From assembly GCA_003255065.1 (NCBI GenBank), contig QAOA01007551.1:733845-797844 (forward strand): a stretch of DNA of 64,000 nt, in the 5' to 3' direction. Shown one piece after another: positions 46,033 through 62,363 of this stretch. The position numbers were made by a program, and so were the translations under genes. The notes under the pieces were generated by a model. That model had not been told where the DNA came from. It worked only from the letters and a program-made list of their open reading frames with translations, and did no database searches. This stretch comes from Cercis canadensis. Its lineage: Eukaryota > Streptophyta > Magnoliopsida > Fabales > Fabaceae. How positions within the stretch are numbered: position 1 is the first letter of the stretch; each line of letters starts with the position of its first letter.

Positions 46033-47455
46033 AGAAAGGAAAATGGGGAAGACCAAAATGAAAAGAAGGAAAGGCAAATAGAACCAGCACTTATGACTAA
46101 TTTTCACCTATTGCATGATTTCTTGAAGAATTGTTTAGCATTCTTGTTGTGGAAGTTGGTTATGTAATACTACAACTTGGGTGGCAATACAATTTGATTA
46201 GTTAGTTTTCTTCATTTTCTTTGCAATGACGTGGTCAGATCAGTTGTCCCCAATCTCCTCTATCTGGAATTTGTTTGTGTGAATAATAACTACATGTATA
46301 AATATAACAACTACACCGCCAAGAGATATTTTGATAATTTCACTTGTATAATAGGTGCTTCCTTGGAAAACACATGCTTTTAGAACTTGATCTTTTTTCT
46401 CAAGTATTAGAAACTTGAGAGTAATTGTCAGAACAATTTTTAAATTAAATCAAACCAATGAGTTAGGACAAGTGTTAATAATGTAATGCTACTAAGACTC
46501 ATGAAATCTCAGAATGGGGCACCACTAATAGAAGTCTGATATAGAAAAATAACTTATTAATAGTGTTCCTTGTCAGTCATAATTAAAAATTAAAAATCAC
46601 AATTCACTGCATTTTGAGATTTTTCTCCTATTGACACTTATAATTAATTAGTATTTTTTTTTTTTATAATACCACATCCTATTTATTAAAAAATTATTAT
46701 ATAGATAAAATTATTTTTTATCTAATAAGGCAAGATTTAAATATAATAAATAGTGATATTATTTATTGGCATAATTTTATCTTATGCCTGATTTAATATG
46801 TAAACCTTTCTAATGAAAGTAATTCAGTTTATATTATATTTATATATTAAATAAAATATATGAAAATTCTATAATATTACGTGAGTATGCCATATTACAT
46901 TAATGCGGCAAATATATGTAATTTTAATATTTTATTAAATATAAATTTAATTTATCTTATTTTTTAAAATAAATTTAAAAATAATTGATTTGAACATATG
47001 TTATTCACATATTGACTATTCTCATGTGGTATGACATACTATATAAATACTAAAAATATCTCAAAAATCTCTTAAAATATAACATCAACAAAATAAAATA
47101 TAAAAATAACTACTAGCTTCTTTTATACTACGATATTAGTTTTTGAGCTTTGTTTTGTCACCCATAAAATCCATTTAGGCCCAAATTTGACCTTATCCTT
47201 GCATGGTAAATAGGTTATAAACAAACGTATGAAAAATTGACAATGAAAAAACCCAGTAACCCAAAAAAAAAAAAAAAAAATACCCTTCNAAAAAAAAAAA
47301 AGTACCCTTCACGTGTAGAGCACCGAGCACGTGAGAGCAGGAGGGTAGTTTGGGTATCTAGCTCCAGTTTGTGGTGTATAGATATCGTGAAGCAGGAGAG
47401 GCTGAACGAAACTTGAGAACCTTCGAAGTTCGAAGTGAGCAACAGAAAAGCAGAG
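46033..47455. other. intergenic spacer between the unknown gene and U2AF65
   Basis: It holds the 3' UTR of the left gene, AT-rich sequence, the second copy of the dispersed repeat (about 46,880-47,105), an A-run with one N (about 47,262-47,300), and the U2AF promoter and 5' UTR. No gene. Confidence 0.6.
46880..47105. repeat. dispersed AT-rich repeat, copy 2
   Basis: It matches 34,125-34,320 in the same orientation over the blocks named there. Confidence 0.55.
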
Positions 47456-53886
<6,431 letters not shown>

Positions 53887-54720
53887 TTGTCTCTTATAAT
53901 GTCACTTGTATTGGTTCTTAGGTTTACGTTTGATGTTTCATGAAGATTCCTTAGCAAGAATTTTCTACTGTATAATTCCCTTATTTGTAAGCTATAATGT
54001 TTTGTAGAATACTAATAGAGATTCTGTTCTGTTATTGTTGACTGAACTAGCAGCAAAGTCATGGAGAAAATTGGTTGATAGATTGATATCTAGTCTCTTG
54101 AGCTACTTGTGTCTAACTTGAGGGAGATTTGGTGTGAATTTGTTGCACATTAATCAAATCAAAACCTGAGTTAAGAACTTGTTTTGCTGGCTTCTATGCT
54201 AGCTGATAAGAACTAGAATTGGAATTGGCTTGATATCTTTGGAACAGTAGTGCAATACTGCAATCTGATCCTGGATGACGCTTTGGGTGCTTTCTCTTAC
54301 ATCAGACAAATCAAAGCTTGAATTAAGAACTTTAGTTATTGGCTAGCAATTTAGGTTGGAAGAACTCAAATTGTACGTAGAATGGGTTGCAGCACGAGCT
54401 AATTTGCATGTAAAATATTAAGCATAGGGATAGTTAATTGGTACCTAAACCTAAGTATTAAGTTTATAAACTAATTGACTAATTATTTAAATTATTATTT
54501 ATTCACTGACAAATAATTTGTAATGGTTCTTTATTGGATCTGGAGCGTGAGAGAGGGATTTAGTTTTACCAAATTTATAAATAACATCTATGAGGCATTT
54601 AATTAATTTGTTTACAATTATACAAGACAAGCACATCTCAGACTGTTGCTTGCATATACACCAAGCAGATGACACTTCACTCAAAATACTTCATCTAATT
54701 AAACTGAAATTATAATGTAA
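53887..54720. other. intergenic, U2AF65 3' UTR and spacer
   Basis: 3' UTR of U2AF65 and AT-rich sequence between convergent genes. No further gene seen. Confidence 0.6.
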
Positions 54721-54726
54721 ATGGTA

Positions 54727-54832
54727 GCTTTCGTTCTATCTTATTACATCAAGAAAGCAATGGAGAATTACAGAGGGGCACGAGAAAGCCAACTCGTAAT
54801 CATAGCTAAACATTTCTTAGGCTTGTGCACAT
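54727..54832 (-). pseudogene. duplicate of the last SCPL exon, decayed
   Basis: The stretch aligns by eye with 54,846-54,950, which contains most of the final exon of the SCPL gene (shared: TATCTTATTACAT, AATGGAGAATTA, AGAGGGG, AATCATAGCTA, ACATT(T/C)CTTAGGCTTGT). The copy lacks the GGHTAPEY coding part and retains only the end of the exon and the 3' flank. Confidence 0.6.
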
Positions 54833-55046
54833 CATTAATGCACATGGTAATCTTTACCCTATCTTATTACATTAAGAGAGTAATGGAGAATTAGAGAGGG
54901 GAATGAGCAATCCACCTTGAAATCATAGCTAGACATTCCTTAGGCTTGTACTCAGGTGCTGTATGACCTCCTCCCTACAGAATATGCGCAAAAAATTGTT
55001 AACTAATTATTAATCTTTCTGAATCATTGTTGCTACAATATAACTG

Positions 55047-55476
55047 TTGGGCTTTGCTAAGCTACATCTCCTGTGTGTAGTGCTACCCACCTTCTAATTA
55101 GAGGGTTTTTGGTGGGACTAGAGGCTGAATTTGGTGTAATTGCAAATATCTTAAAAAACTTTGGTGTCATTGCAAGATCTCGAAAAGTAAAGTTACTTAA
55201 TACGTGACAAAACAATTAATTCTTTATAAAATACATAAATTGCACGATATAGGAAAATATGCCAAAACATAAAACTTGACATGTTTTCCTATATGGTGCA
55301 ATTTATTCATTTTATAAGGAACTATGTTCTATTACATACTAATGACTCATTTTTTTTCGAGATTTTCGTATCGACACTAAAATCACTCGATGAGTTTCAC
55401 CAGAACTCATCCAATTGGGTGAGAGGTAAAGCTACAGCCCCTCTTAGAGAGAGTGTAGCTTAGCAAACCCCAACAC
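55047..55476. mobile_element. MITE, about 430 bp, TIR TGTTGGGCTTTGCTAAGCTACA
   Basis: The left end TTGGGCTTTGCTAAGCTACA and the right end TGTAGCTTAGCAAACCCCAA are inverted copies with one difference. The centre is palindromic (CGATATAGGAAAATATG opposite CATGTTTTCCTATATGG). It lies in the last intron of the SCPL pseudogene, between its last two exon remnants. The central palindrome resembles that of the MITE at 30,806. Confidence 0.7.
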
Positions 55477-55974
55477 TAATTGTTAGGAAGAAATAATGGT
55501 GGGATTCTTTCTTGCCTTCACAGTTGCCTATGAAGTTGTACTTGTTATGGGCATAGCCCAACCCCAATGTATATCTACAAGACACAAACTTAAGTCAAAA
55601 TGTGACTTGTGAGAGTGAGATCCATATTATTTTTCATTCAAGAATTTGAATGAAAATCAAAAGGGAAAAAAATTTAAAACCAAGCATTGGATTTAATTCT
55701 GTAAATGAAAATCAGGCTTTGAAATTTAAGTGCTAATAATAAATTAAATTACCCTGCAACTTGTCCACTTACATACCACGGTTGCCAATTGCGATAGAGA
55801 GTCAAATTCAATGATTTTATCCAATGAAGCGTACCAAGATATGGAATAACCATGTCATGATCACCACTGCACCCCAACAAAGTGAAACAAAGAAAACAAA
55901 AAGGGTCAATAACAGTTGTAAACCAAACTCCATAGATACCACTGATTCAAGATTTACTATTCAAAATATGCTTA

Positions 55975-56405
55975 AAGGTAGTGTTTGATACCGGGAATAT
56001 TGACATAACTTAGAAAGTAAGGTCTGAAATATTTCTTTCTCATATTTGGTATACAGAAGAGTTGAAAACCTATGCTTGGGAATGAGACATTTCCAAGAAT
56101 AGATTTTGATCTCAAATCCCATCAAAATATTTCCACCTAGAGAATTCCCATGACTGTGGAATCTTGGGCCACCATGGGTGGCGATCGCTAGTCAGCTCCG
56201 ACCACCACCCACAGCTGCCAACTACTCCTGTCACTGCCGCCGCTGCCCAGCTGGTGATCAGCAGCAGAAGGTGGTGCCACATTCCCATGAACATTAAGTG
56301 CGTACTAAACACGGGAATGCAACATTCTCGAGAATGTGGATTCCTAAGGAATGTTGCACTCCCAAAAATAAAAATTCAAAACTTGAAGCAAACACTAGCT
56401 AAGGG
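55975..56405. mobile_element. possible MITE or other insertion in an SCPL intron
   Basis: GTAGTGTTTGATACCGGGAATATT.. at the left is mirrored weakly by ..AACTTGAAGCAAACACTAGC at the right, and the inner 56,100-56,300 is unusually GC-rich (GCCACCATGGGTGGCGATCGC; CACTGCCGCCGCTGCCC). The AGTGTTTG/CAAACACT ends suggest a hairpin transposon. Directly right, GTATGTTTGGTAGGGAGGG (56,405) may start another. Confidence 0.4.
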
Positions 56406-58658
56406 TATGTTTGGTAGGGAGGGTAAAATGACTAAAATTTACTTGTTTTAAATATGTTTGTGGTAAAAATAAATTGAGGGAAACTATTTAGAAGAGTAAT
56501 TGAGGAGAAAGTATTTTAGACTCCTTTCACCTATCCCCATCTCCTCAAACTCTCCTCCCTTCTTCCTCTCTTTATCTCCTCAAAATACTAAGCATATGAA
56601 ACATAATTAAAGAGTAATGTTTACACCTATTATTACTACTTAAAAAAAGAGTAACTAAGTTCATAGGCTAATTACTTCAACAACGTTAATAGCAAACCAA
56701 ATTAATAACAGCCAAATACACAGAAACAGAAAAGGAATGGCAAAAGGGAACACCAATATCAACATGAGTGCGATGCTAATGCTATGTGTATTAGTGGTAG
56801 CCTGTATATCAGAGCTACGTAGCCTTTCTTGATGAGGTTCTGGTGATATGGTACAGTACAAGTGACATCGTTTGTGTAAGTGTCAAACAAGACCTCACTG
56901 CATCTGAACAATTCCTTGACCGTTCCCTAATTGTCAATTTTTGAAAAGAGTTCATACATTAGTTGGTAAAACATCGTAAAATTGTGCTAATTAATGGTAA
57001 TCACAATAAAACTCACAATACCTTTCGAACATGAAGAGCCATTTGGACTTCTTCATCGTTAGCCCAGATGTAAGAGGACAAATAGTTATAATTCTACAAA
57101 CATAGAATAACAAGTACATTAATCAAATATGTGTCAATATCTTGACATGGATATATATGGATTATTTATACTAAGAGAATTTATTAACTATAATCAAATA
57201 TTTGAGTGCATGTCAAAGAAAGAAAAATGTTCTATTAATAGCAGAAATGTGAGAGTTTTACCCTGCACCATAGCCTTGGGTGTTGCTGAAGGAGATCCAA
57301 GTAATCTTCTGTCAGAATACTAGGATCCCATTGTTTGAGCCAGCCTTTTGGTTTTGGGGCAACAGTAGTACAATCAGGTTGTAATATTTGATCCATATAA
57401 ATCATCTTAATGCACTGCAAGATTTGAATTTGAAGTGAAAATTAAACTTCATGGCAATAATAAACTTGTTACACACATAAAACCAACGGATTACCTCATT
57501 CACAGTTTGAAGATCACTTAAAAATGTAGCGTTGCCTGGATCTACATTTATATAATCAACTTTGCAGTTCTCTTTGGTTGACTTGAAGAGCATAAAAGAA
57601 TGTTCAGAATGGCAGAATTTAATGATGGATATAATTATATTTACTTAGAAGTGTTAAGGCACCTCAGAGTTTATCTGATATAAGCCCGGTTCTGTGTGCG
57701 TCTAGAATTTGCCAATTGCTGTCAACAGATACCTGTGTGATAGGGTTTCCAAGTACATATCCCTGTGTTCATTTGAAGGACAACGTTAATTCTTTTCCTT
57801 GTGTAGTATGTAGTTGTAGCTGTAGTTGTAGCAGTAGCAGTACAATTTGTCTTCTGCAACAGTAATAGAAGAAGAATAGAACAGATTTGTTGAGTATGTC
57901 AGAAAGAGAACATGCACTTGAAGATCCATCTGTGGCTCATTTCCTGCCTCATTTCCTACAACAAAGAAAAATAAAACCAAAAAAGGAAGAACAACAGCAT
58001 ATAAAATTGCAACTTTTTAATCTTTGAACATCTTACCCTAAAATATTCATGATCGGTATATAAAAGATTATATGCTATTCTTAAAGCCTAAATTTCTAAA
58101 TAAGGAGTAAATATTATTATTTAAACATTTTTGTTTCCTATGTCTTTGGTATCATTTCATGTCTCTATTTGAAACCAAATTAGGTTAAGTCCTTTGTGTA
58201 TGAGTTCAACTCATTACCTTCTGTGGAAATTCATAGGTTTATGCTGCTGATTTTGTATCACTTACTACATGTTCTTGTTATTGTGTTGCATATGAGAACC
58301 CAGTACCAACAGGTGCATCTATAAATATCATGTTAGCCACTTGAAGATATCATTCACAAACAGCCACCGATCAAAATACAACTAACAAAAACTGGTGCGA
58401 GTACTATTAGAATAATCTATCTTTACTACTATTTTTTTATTAAAAAAAGAAAAAAGAATACAACTAACCGATTATATCATACATTAATTGTCAAGATAAC
58501 CATGAGAAATTCCATGAGTATGGATTGTTAATGATCTTTAGTTTTGAAAGAACATCATTGAAGTCTCATACACACCTTTGTCCATGAGTATGGATTCAAC
58601 TTCAATATTGGCAATCTGGTACCAGGGCTTGTTTTTGCATAGTCAAATGACAAAGGAC

Positions 58659-59590
58659 CTGTGGTACATAACCACGAACATAGTCTCTGTTAAATAATTG
58701 AACTTTCGTTTTGACAGTAAAATAGTAGTAAGGATAAGTTACTCTAATACTATTGAGCAGGACATCAGTAGCGTGTTTGATATCTACGAAGAGGCAGAAA
58801 GAGACTCACCTAAAAGATTACCTCTAAGACACTATTGACTCTTAGAGAATGCTACTTAACTAGCCACACATAGTATGTTAAATAATTGTACCATATCTAG
58901 TGCTCGAATATTTGTAGAAACCACCCTCTACCTTTGACTTTACTAAGTAGCACGGCAATGGGTACGGTATATATATAATGAAAAATCTTAAAAATTTTCA
59001 AGCATTAAAAATATCAACCATTAAGTAACAACTAGTAAGTATTAACTCAAAATACAAACCATCAATCAAAATTCAAATCCTAACACTCACAAATCTAAGT
59101 GGTCTCTGCCCTCTGTTTCTAGAGATTTTTTCAAATGCTTTGTCTTCAATTCGGGCAGCTGGTGAAGAAGGCATTCAGAGAGGCAGAAACGGCGTCGTTT
59201 CTGGGCGGCAGTATTCCCACTTAGCTAAACGACGTCTTTCCACGTAAGGCTGACATTTCCAGAAGATTTGAAACTGCGTTGTTTCACTAAACGCTGGCCT
59301 AAGCGCATTTTGGAGCCAGAGAAACGTGTTTCTGGCTCAAAACAGCGTGTTTCAAAACGCTTTCGATTTTTTTTTGTTTTTTGTTTTTAAAGAGATGTGT
59401 TTCCGGCATAGGCATGCGTTTTACGTTTTGGAGACGTCTCCAAAACGGGTACATGTCCAAAGTTGCTGTTTCGGTGCTAGAGTTGTAAAGATATTATCTA
59501 GAAGTAGAAAGTGCACATAATAAATCAAATTGAAAGTCACATAGAAGTAGAAGGTTTTGATTAAAGAAAACTGTAGAGTATATCAATCAA
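58659..59590. other. intergenic, no gene recognised; contains a CpG-rich AAACGACGTC-type repeat
   Basis: No SCPL 5' exons could be found here. The stretch 59,180-59,460 is more GC-rich, with palindromic or near-palindromic AAACGGCGTCGTTTC, AAACGACGTC and GAAACGTGTTTC repeats and (G)TTTTGGAG/CTCCAAAAC pairs. Function unknown. Confidence 0.5.
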
Positions 59591-59598
59591 TCACAAGT

Positions 59599-59627
59599 AT
59601 ATATATATATATATAGATATATATCAT
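59599..59627. repeat. (AT)n microsatellite beside the LINE 3' end
   Basis: About eight AT units, AG, then more AT units, ending about 50 bases outside the poly(A) end of the LINE. Confidence 0.85.
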
Positions 59628-59724
59628 GTTAGAGATACAAATCAAAACCATTGGTGAGTGTTCAGTAAGGGCATTTAATTTTTTTTTGGTAAAACAACGG
59701 GGCAAAGCCCAAACAAGAAGGAAA

Positions 59725-60252
59725 CTACAAGCAAACCAAACGGGGTACAGAGACCCCAGTAGCATCACCCATTAAAAGGAATTGCAGCTCCTTGGGGGGA
59801 GAGAGAAGAAGGTGCCATCCTGGGTCGCTATTATACCCGACGTTAGCGAGAAAATCTGTGCATTTATTAGACTCTCTGAAAGAAGACACCAGAAGAACGT
59901 CCCACTCCTGAGTCACCAGATGCACTATGGCTGAGATAACTTGGCAAGAAGAATTACGATTCTGCTTTCCATTAGCAATAGCTTGGATAAGGGAATTAGA
60001 GTCACACTCTAGAATAACTTTGCGGAACCCTGCGTCCCAAGCCATGCAGAGGCCATCATAAGCCCCCATGGCTTCGGCAACAAAGGCATTAGTGCAGCCA
60101 GAATTCCGGATGCTACCATTAAGCCACCTCCCATCATGGTTACGCAACAAGGCTCCACTCCCAGCTAAGCCAGGATTTCCTTTGGAGGCTCCATCCGAGT
60201 TGATCTTCACCCAACCTAGAGGGGGAGGAATCCACTTGATATCCTTCCACAC
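59725..60252 (-). CDS. LINE ORF2, C-terminal RNase H domain
   Basis: WIPPPLGWVKINSDGASKGN is the start of the plant RVT_3 RNase H. The four acidic positions are visible: Asp in SDGAS, Glu in VAEAMGAYDGL, Asp in LECDSNSL and Asp in RESNKCTDFLANVG. About 175 residues long, usual for plant LINE RNase H domains. It lies in a different frame from the preceding piece, so one frame change separates them. It removes RNA from the RNA-DNA hybrid during target-primed reverse transcription. Confidence 0.88.
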   Translation of the reverse strand: MWKDIKWIPPPLGWVKINSDGASKGNPGLAGSGALLRNHDGRWLNGSIRNSGCTNAFVAEAMGAYDGLCMAWDAGFRKVILECDSNSLIQAIANGKQNRNSSCQVISAIVHLVTQEWDVLLVSSFRESNKCTDFLANVGYNSDPGWHLLLSPPKELQFLLMGDATGVSVPRLVCL

Positions 60253-61790
60253 TTTGGGGGAGAAGAGACTTTGGAAGAAATGCTCGTCTCAATGAGGTTG
60301 CTATTCAGGAAACCAAAAATAACTTCGATAGGATTTCTTGGCTTGACAAATTCTTCTTCAAAAATGGTTGCATTCCTCCACTTCCAAATAAACCACGCCG
60401 TCGTAGCCCACAGCTTACTCCACTCAGAATTCCCAATAAGGCTATTAAGATTCATATGCACCCACTCCACTAAATTGCAGGTGAAAAAGGAGGTAAGCTT
60501 GGAAGGTTGCACCAGCTGGTTCCAAATGAGATTAGCATTATGACAATCCCTGAGCACGTGAAGAGTATCTTCCACCTGCTTATCACACCAAACGCAGAAG
60601 GACGAGCAATCAGACCATTTACTTATAGCTGAGTTGGTTGACAACTTGTTATGACAACTTTGCCAAACAAAGAGTTTAACTCTTTCAATACACGGAATCC
60701 TCCAAACTTGCACCCAAAGTTTAGACTTAGGACCCCAATTGTGCTCCATTAATGCATGGTAAGCACTCTTGATCGTAAAAGCACCACTGGTGGAAAGACC
60801 CCAGCACAACTTGTCTTCCCCATTAGCGGGATTAGGCGGCAGCGACGCTCTCAACTGATCAACAATAAACTCAGGCAGCTCATTCCTAAGGGAAGCCCAA
60901 TTCCAATCAAGGGGAGAAGAAGCAGCACCACTAACTTTTAAAGAAAGATGAATCTCACTTAAAGGAGTAAAAGTATAATCACCAATTCTTTTAACTCCAG
61001 GGAGCCAGCTATCCTCCCAAAATCTCACTCGATTTCCATCCCCCACAACCCATCTCTGTTTCTCCACCATTGAAGGCCACAAAGCTACCAAATTTTTCCA
61101 TAAAGGGGAATCAGTAGAGCTTGACTTTGCCGAGATACTCCAATCACTCCCCCTCTTATACTTATTCGCTAAGACCGAGGACCACAAGTGACTTAGCTCT
61201 TTCCTGAGTCTCCAGCATAATTTCAAAAGGCAAGCATCATTCATTTGATGTAAAGATTTTAGACCCAGTCCTCCACGATCTTTCGGCTTACAAATATTAG
61301 CCCAAGCCACAGAATGCAACTTCCTGGTATTACTATCATGCCCCCACAGGAAGCATCTTTGCATTTTTTCCACCTCCATGCAAGTCGACTTAGGAAGCTT
61401 AGAAGCCATCATGAAGTACACTGGAATAACAGCAATGACTGAAGAGGAAAGAGTTAAGCGCCCAGCCATGGAGAGACACGAAGTTTTCCACCCAGCCAGC
61501 TTATTTTTCACCTTCTCAACAATATGATGGAAATTTGCTTTACTACTTCTCCCTTTAGTCAGGTTGTAACCCAGGTATTTGCCTAGGCTATGGGTCCGAT
61601 TAAAGCCACATCTATTAGAGATCATCTCTGCTAACTCACTTGGAGTATTCTTGGAAAAAAAGATGTGGGTCTTTTGGCTATTAACTTTCTGGCCAGACAT
61701 ATGGCAAAAAAGGTCTAAGCATTTCTTCATGCAATTAACCTGGGCTATAGAGGCTTCCCCAAACAGTAGAAGATCATCTGCAAACATCAA
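60216..61790 (-). CDS. LINE ORF2, reverse transcriptase second part, thumb and zf-RVT
   Basis: It begins close to MMFADDLLLFGEA, the FADD catalytic box. Next come SGQKVNSQKTHIFFS, KYLGYNL and LAGWKTSCLSMAGRLTLSSS, the usual plant LINE RT thumb. Then come RCFLWGHDSNTRKLHSVAWA and GGLGLKSL, and finally the zf-RVT region about residues 355-440 with CIERVKLFVWQ, CVWCDKQVEDTLHVLRDC. It is in the same frame as the upstream palm piece, separated by one stop. Confidence 0.9.
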   Translation of the reverse strand: MMFADDLLLFGEASIAQVNCMKKCLDLFCHMSGQKVNSQKTHIFFSKNTPSELAEMISNRCGFNRTHSLGKYLGYNLTKGRSSKANFHHIVEKVKNKLAGWKTSCLSMAGRLTLSSSVIAVIPVYFMMASKLPKSTCMEVEKMQRCFLWGHDSNTRKLHSVAWANICKPKDRGGLGLKSLHQMNDACLLKLCWRLRKELSHLWSSVLANKYKRGSDWSISAKSSSTDSPLWKNLVALWPSMVEKQRWVVGDGNRVRFWEDSWLPGVKRIGDYTFTPLSEIHLSLKVSGAASSPLDWNWASLRNELPEFIVDQLRASLPPNPANGEDKLCWGLSTSGAFTIKSAYHALMEHNWGPKSKLWVQVWRIPCIERVKLFVWQSCHNKLSTNSAISKWSDCSSFCVWCDKQVEDTLHVLRDCHNANLIWNQLVQPSKLTSFFTCNLVEWVHMNLNSLIGNSEWSKLWATTAWFIWKWRNATIFEEEFVKPRNPIEVIFGFLNSNLIETSISSKVSSPPKCGRISSGFLPL

Positions 61791-61841
61791 ATGAGAGATA
61801 GCTGGGCCCAGCTTACCTGCAAAAAAAGGTTTCCAATTTCC

Positions 61842-62363
61842 CTATTCCACAGCTTCCAAAATAATATGAGAAAGCTTATCCATACATAAGACAAAAATGT
61901 AGGGAGAGAAGGGAACTCCTTGCCTTATTCCCCTCGAAGGGGAGAAAAACTCAGTTTGACTACCATTCCACAAAATGCTCAACGAAGTTTCTTGGATACA
62001 GCTGAGAATAACTCTTCTCATACCTACAGGGATATCAACCTCCTGGAGGATTTTATCCACAAACTTCCAGTTTAGCCTATCGTAGGCTTTCTCCAAGTCA
62101 ACTTTAATGGTCATGAAACACTTCTTACTTCTCATTCTTCCCATACAATGCATTATTTCTTGAGCAATGATAACGTTATCTTGAATGCCTCTCCTCGGAA
62201 CAAAACTAGCTTGAAAAGGAGAGATAATCTGAGGCAGCAGGGGCTTAAGTCTATTAACAATGACTTTAGAAATGATCTTCAACGACACATTACAGAGAGA
62301 AATGGGTCTAAATTGAGACAAATTCAGGTTTTTCAGTTTTGGGAATAAGAACCAGTAAGACAC
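61842..62363 (-). CDS. LINE ORF2, reverse transcriptase palm, first part
   Basis: It contains LNLSQFRPISLCNVSLKIIS, VPRRGIQDNVIIAQEI, the motif A aspartate in IKVDLEKAYDRLNW and motif B RGIRQGVPFSPYIFVLCMD. The usual wording of motif B is RGLRQGDPLSPYLF, so VPFSP is a small variation at the Asp position. It ends at a TAG just after LEAVE. The following piece continues in the same frame with FADD. Confidence 0.9.
   Translation of the reverse strand: MSYWFLFPKLKNLNLSQFRPISLCNVSLKIISKVIVNRLKPLLPQIISPFQASFVPRRGIQDNVIIAQEIMHCMGRMRSKKCFMTIKVDLEKAYDRLNWKFVDKILQEVDIPVGMRRVILSCIQETSLSILWNGSQTEFFSPSRGIRQGVPFSPYIFVLCMDKLSHIILEAVE

Larger units (their letters stand above)
54891..58658 (-). pseudogene. 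serine carboxypeptidase-like (SCPL, peptidase S10) pseudogene, 11 exon remnants
   Basis: Minus-strand exon remnants: 58,576-58,658 (GPLSFDYAKTSPGTR..LKLNPYSWTK), 58,218-58,339 (FIDAPVGTGFSYA), 57,918-57,955, 57,663-57,762 (GYVLGNPITQ..DAHRTGLISD), 57,495-57,581 (VDYINVDPGNATFLSD), 57,262-57,414 (QILQPDC..), 57,022-57,093 (SSYIWANDEEVQMALHVRK), 56,802-56,926 (RCSEVL..GYVALIY), 55,753-55,866 (SGDHDMVIPYLGTLHWIKSL), 55,516-55,574 and 54,891-54,974 (GGGHTAPEYKPKECLAM). The Asp (SGDHD) and His (GGGH) of the catalytic triad are visible. The exon for the nucleophile motif GDSYSG and the first exons (signal peptide, NGGPG oxyanion loop) are absent. Two stops lie in the GTGFSYA exon, one stop ends the LISD exon, and a frame slip disrupts the exon before GGGH. 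The form resembles SCPL acyltransferases, which act in the vacuole on glucose esters. This copy should not make a working enzyme. Confidence 0.85.
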
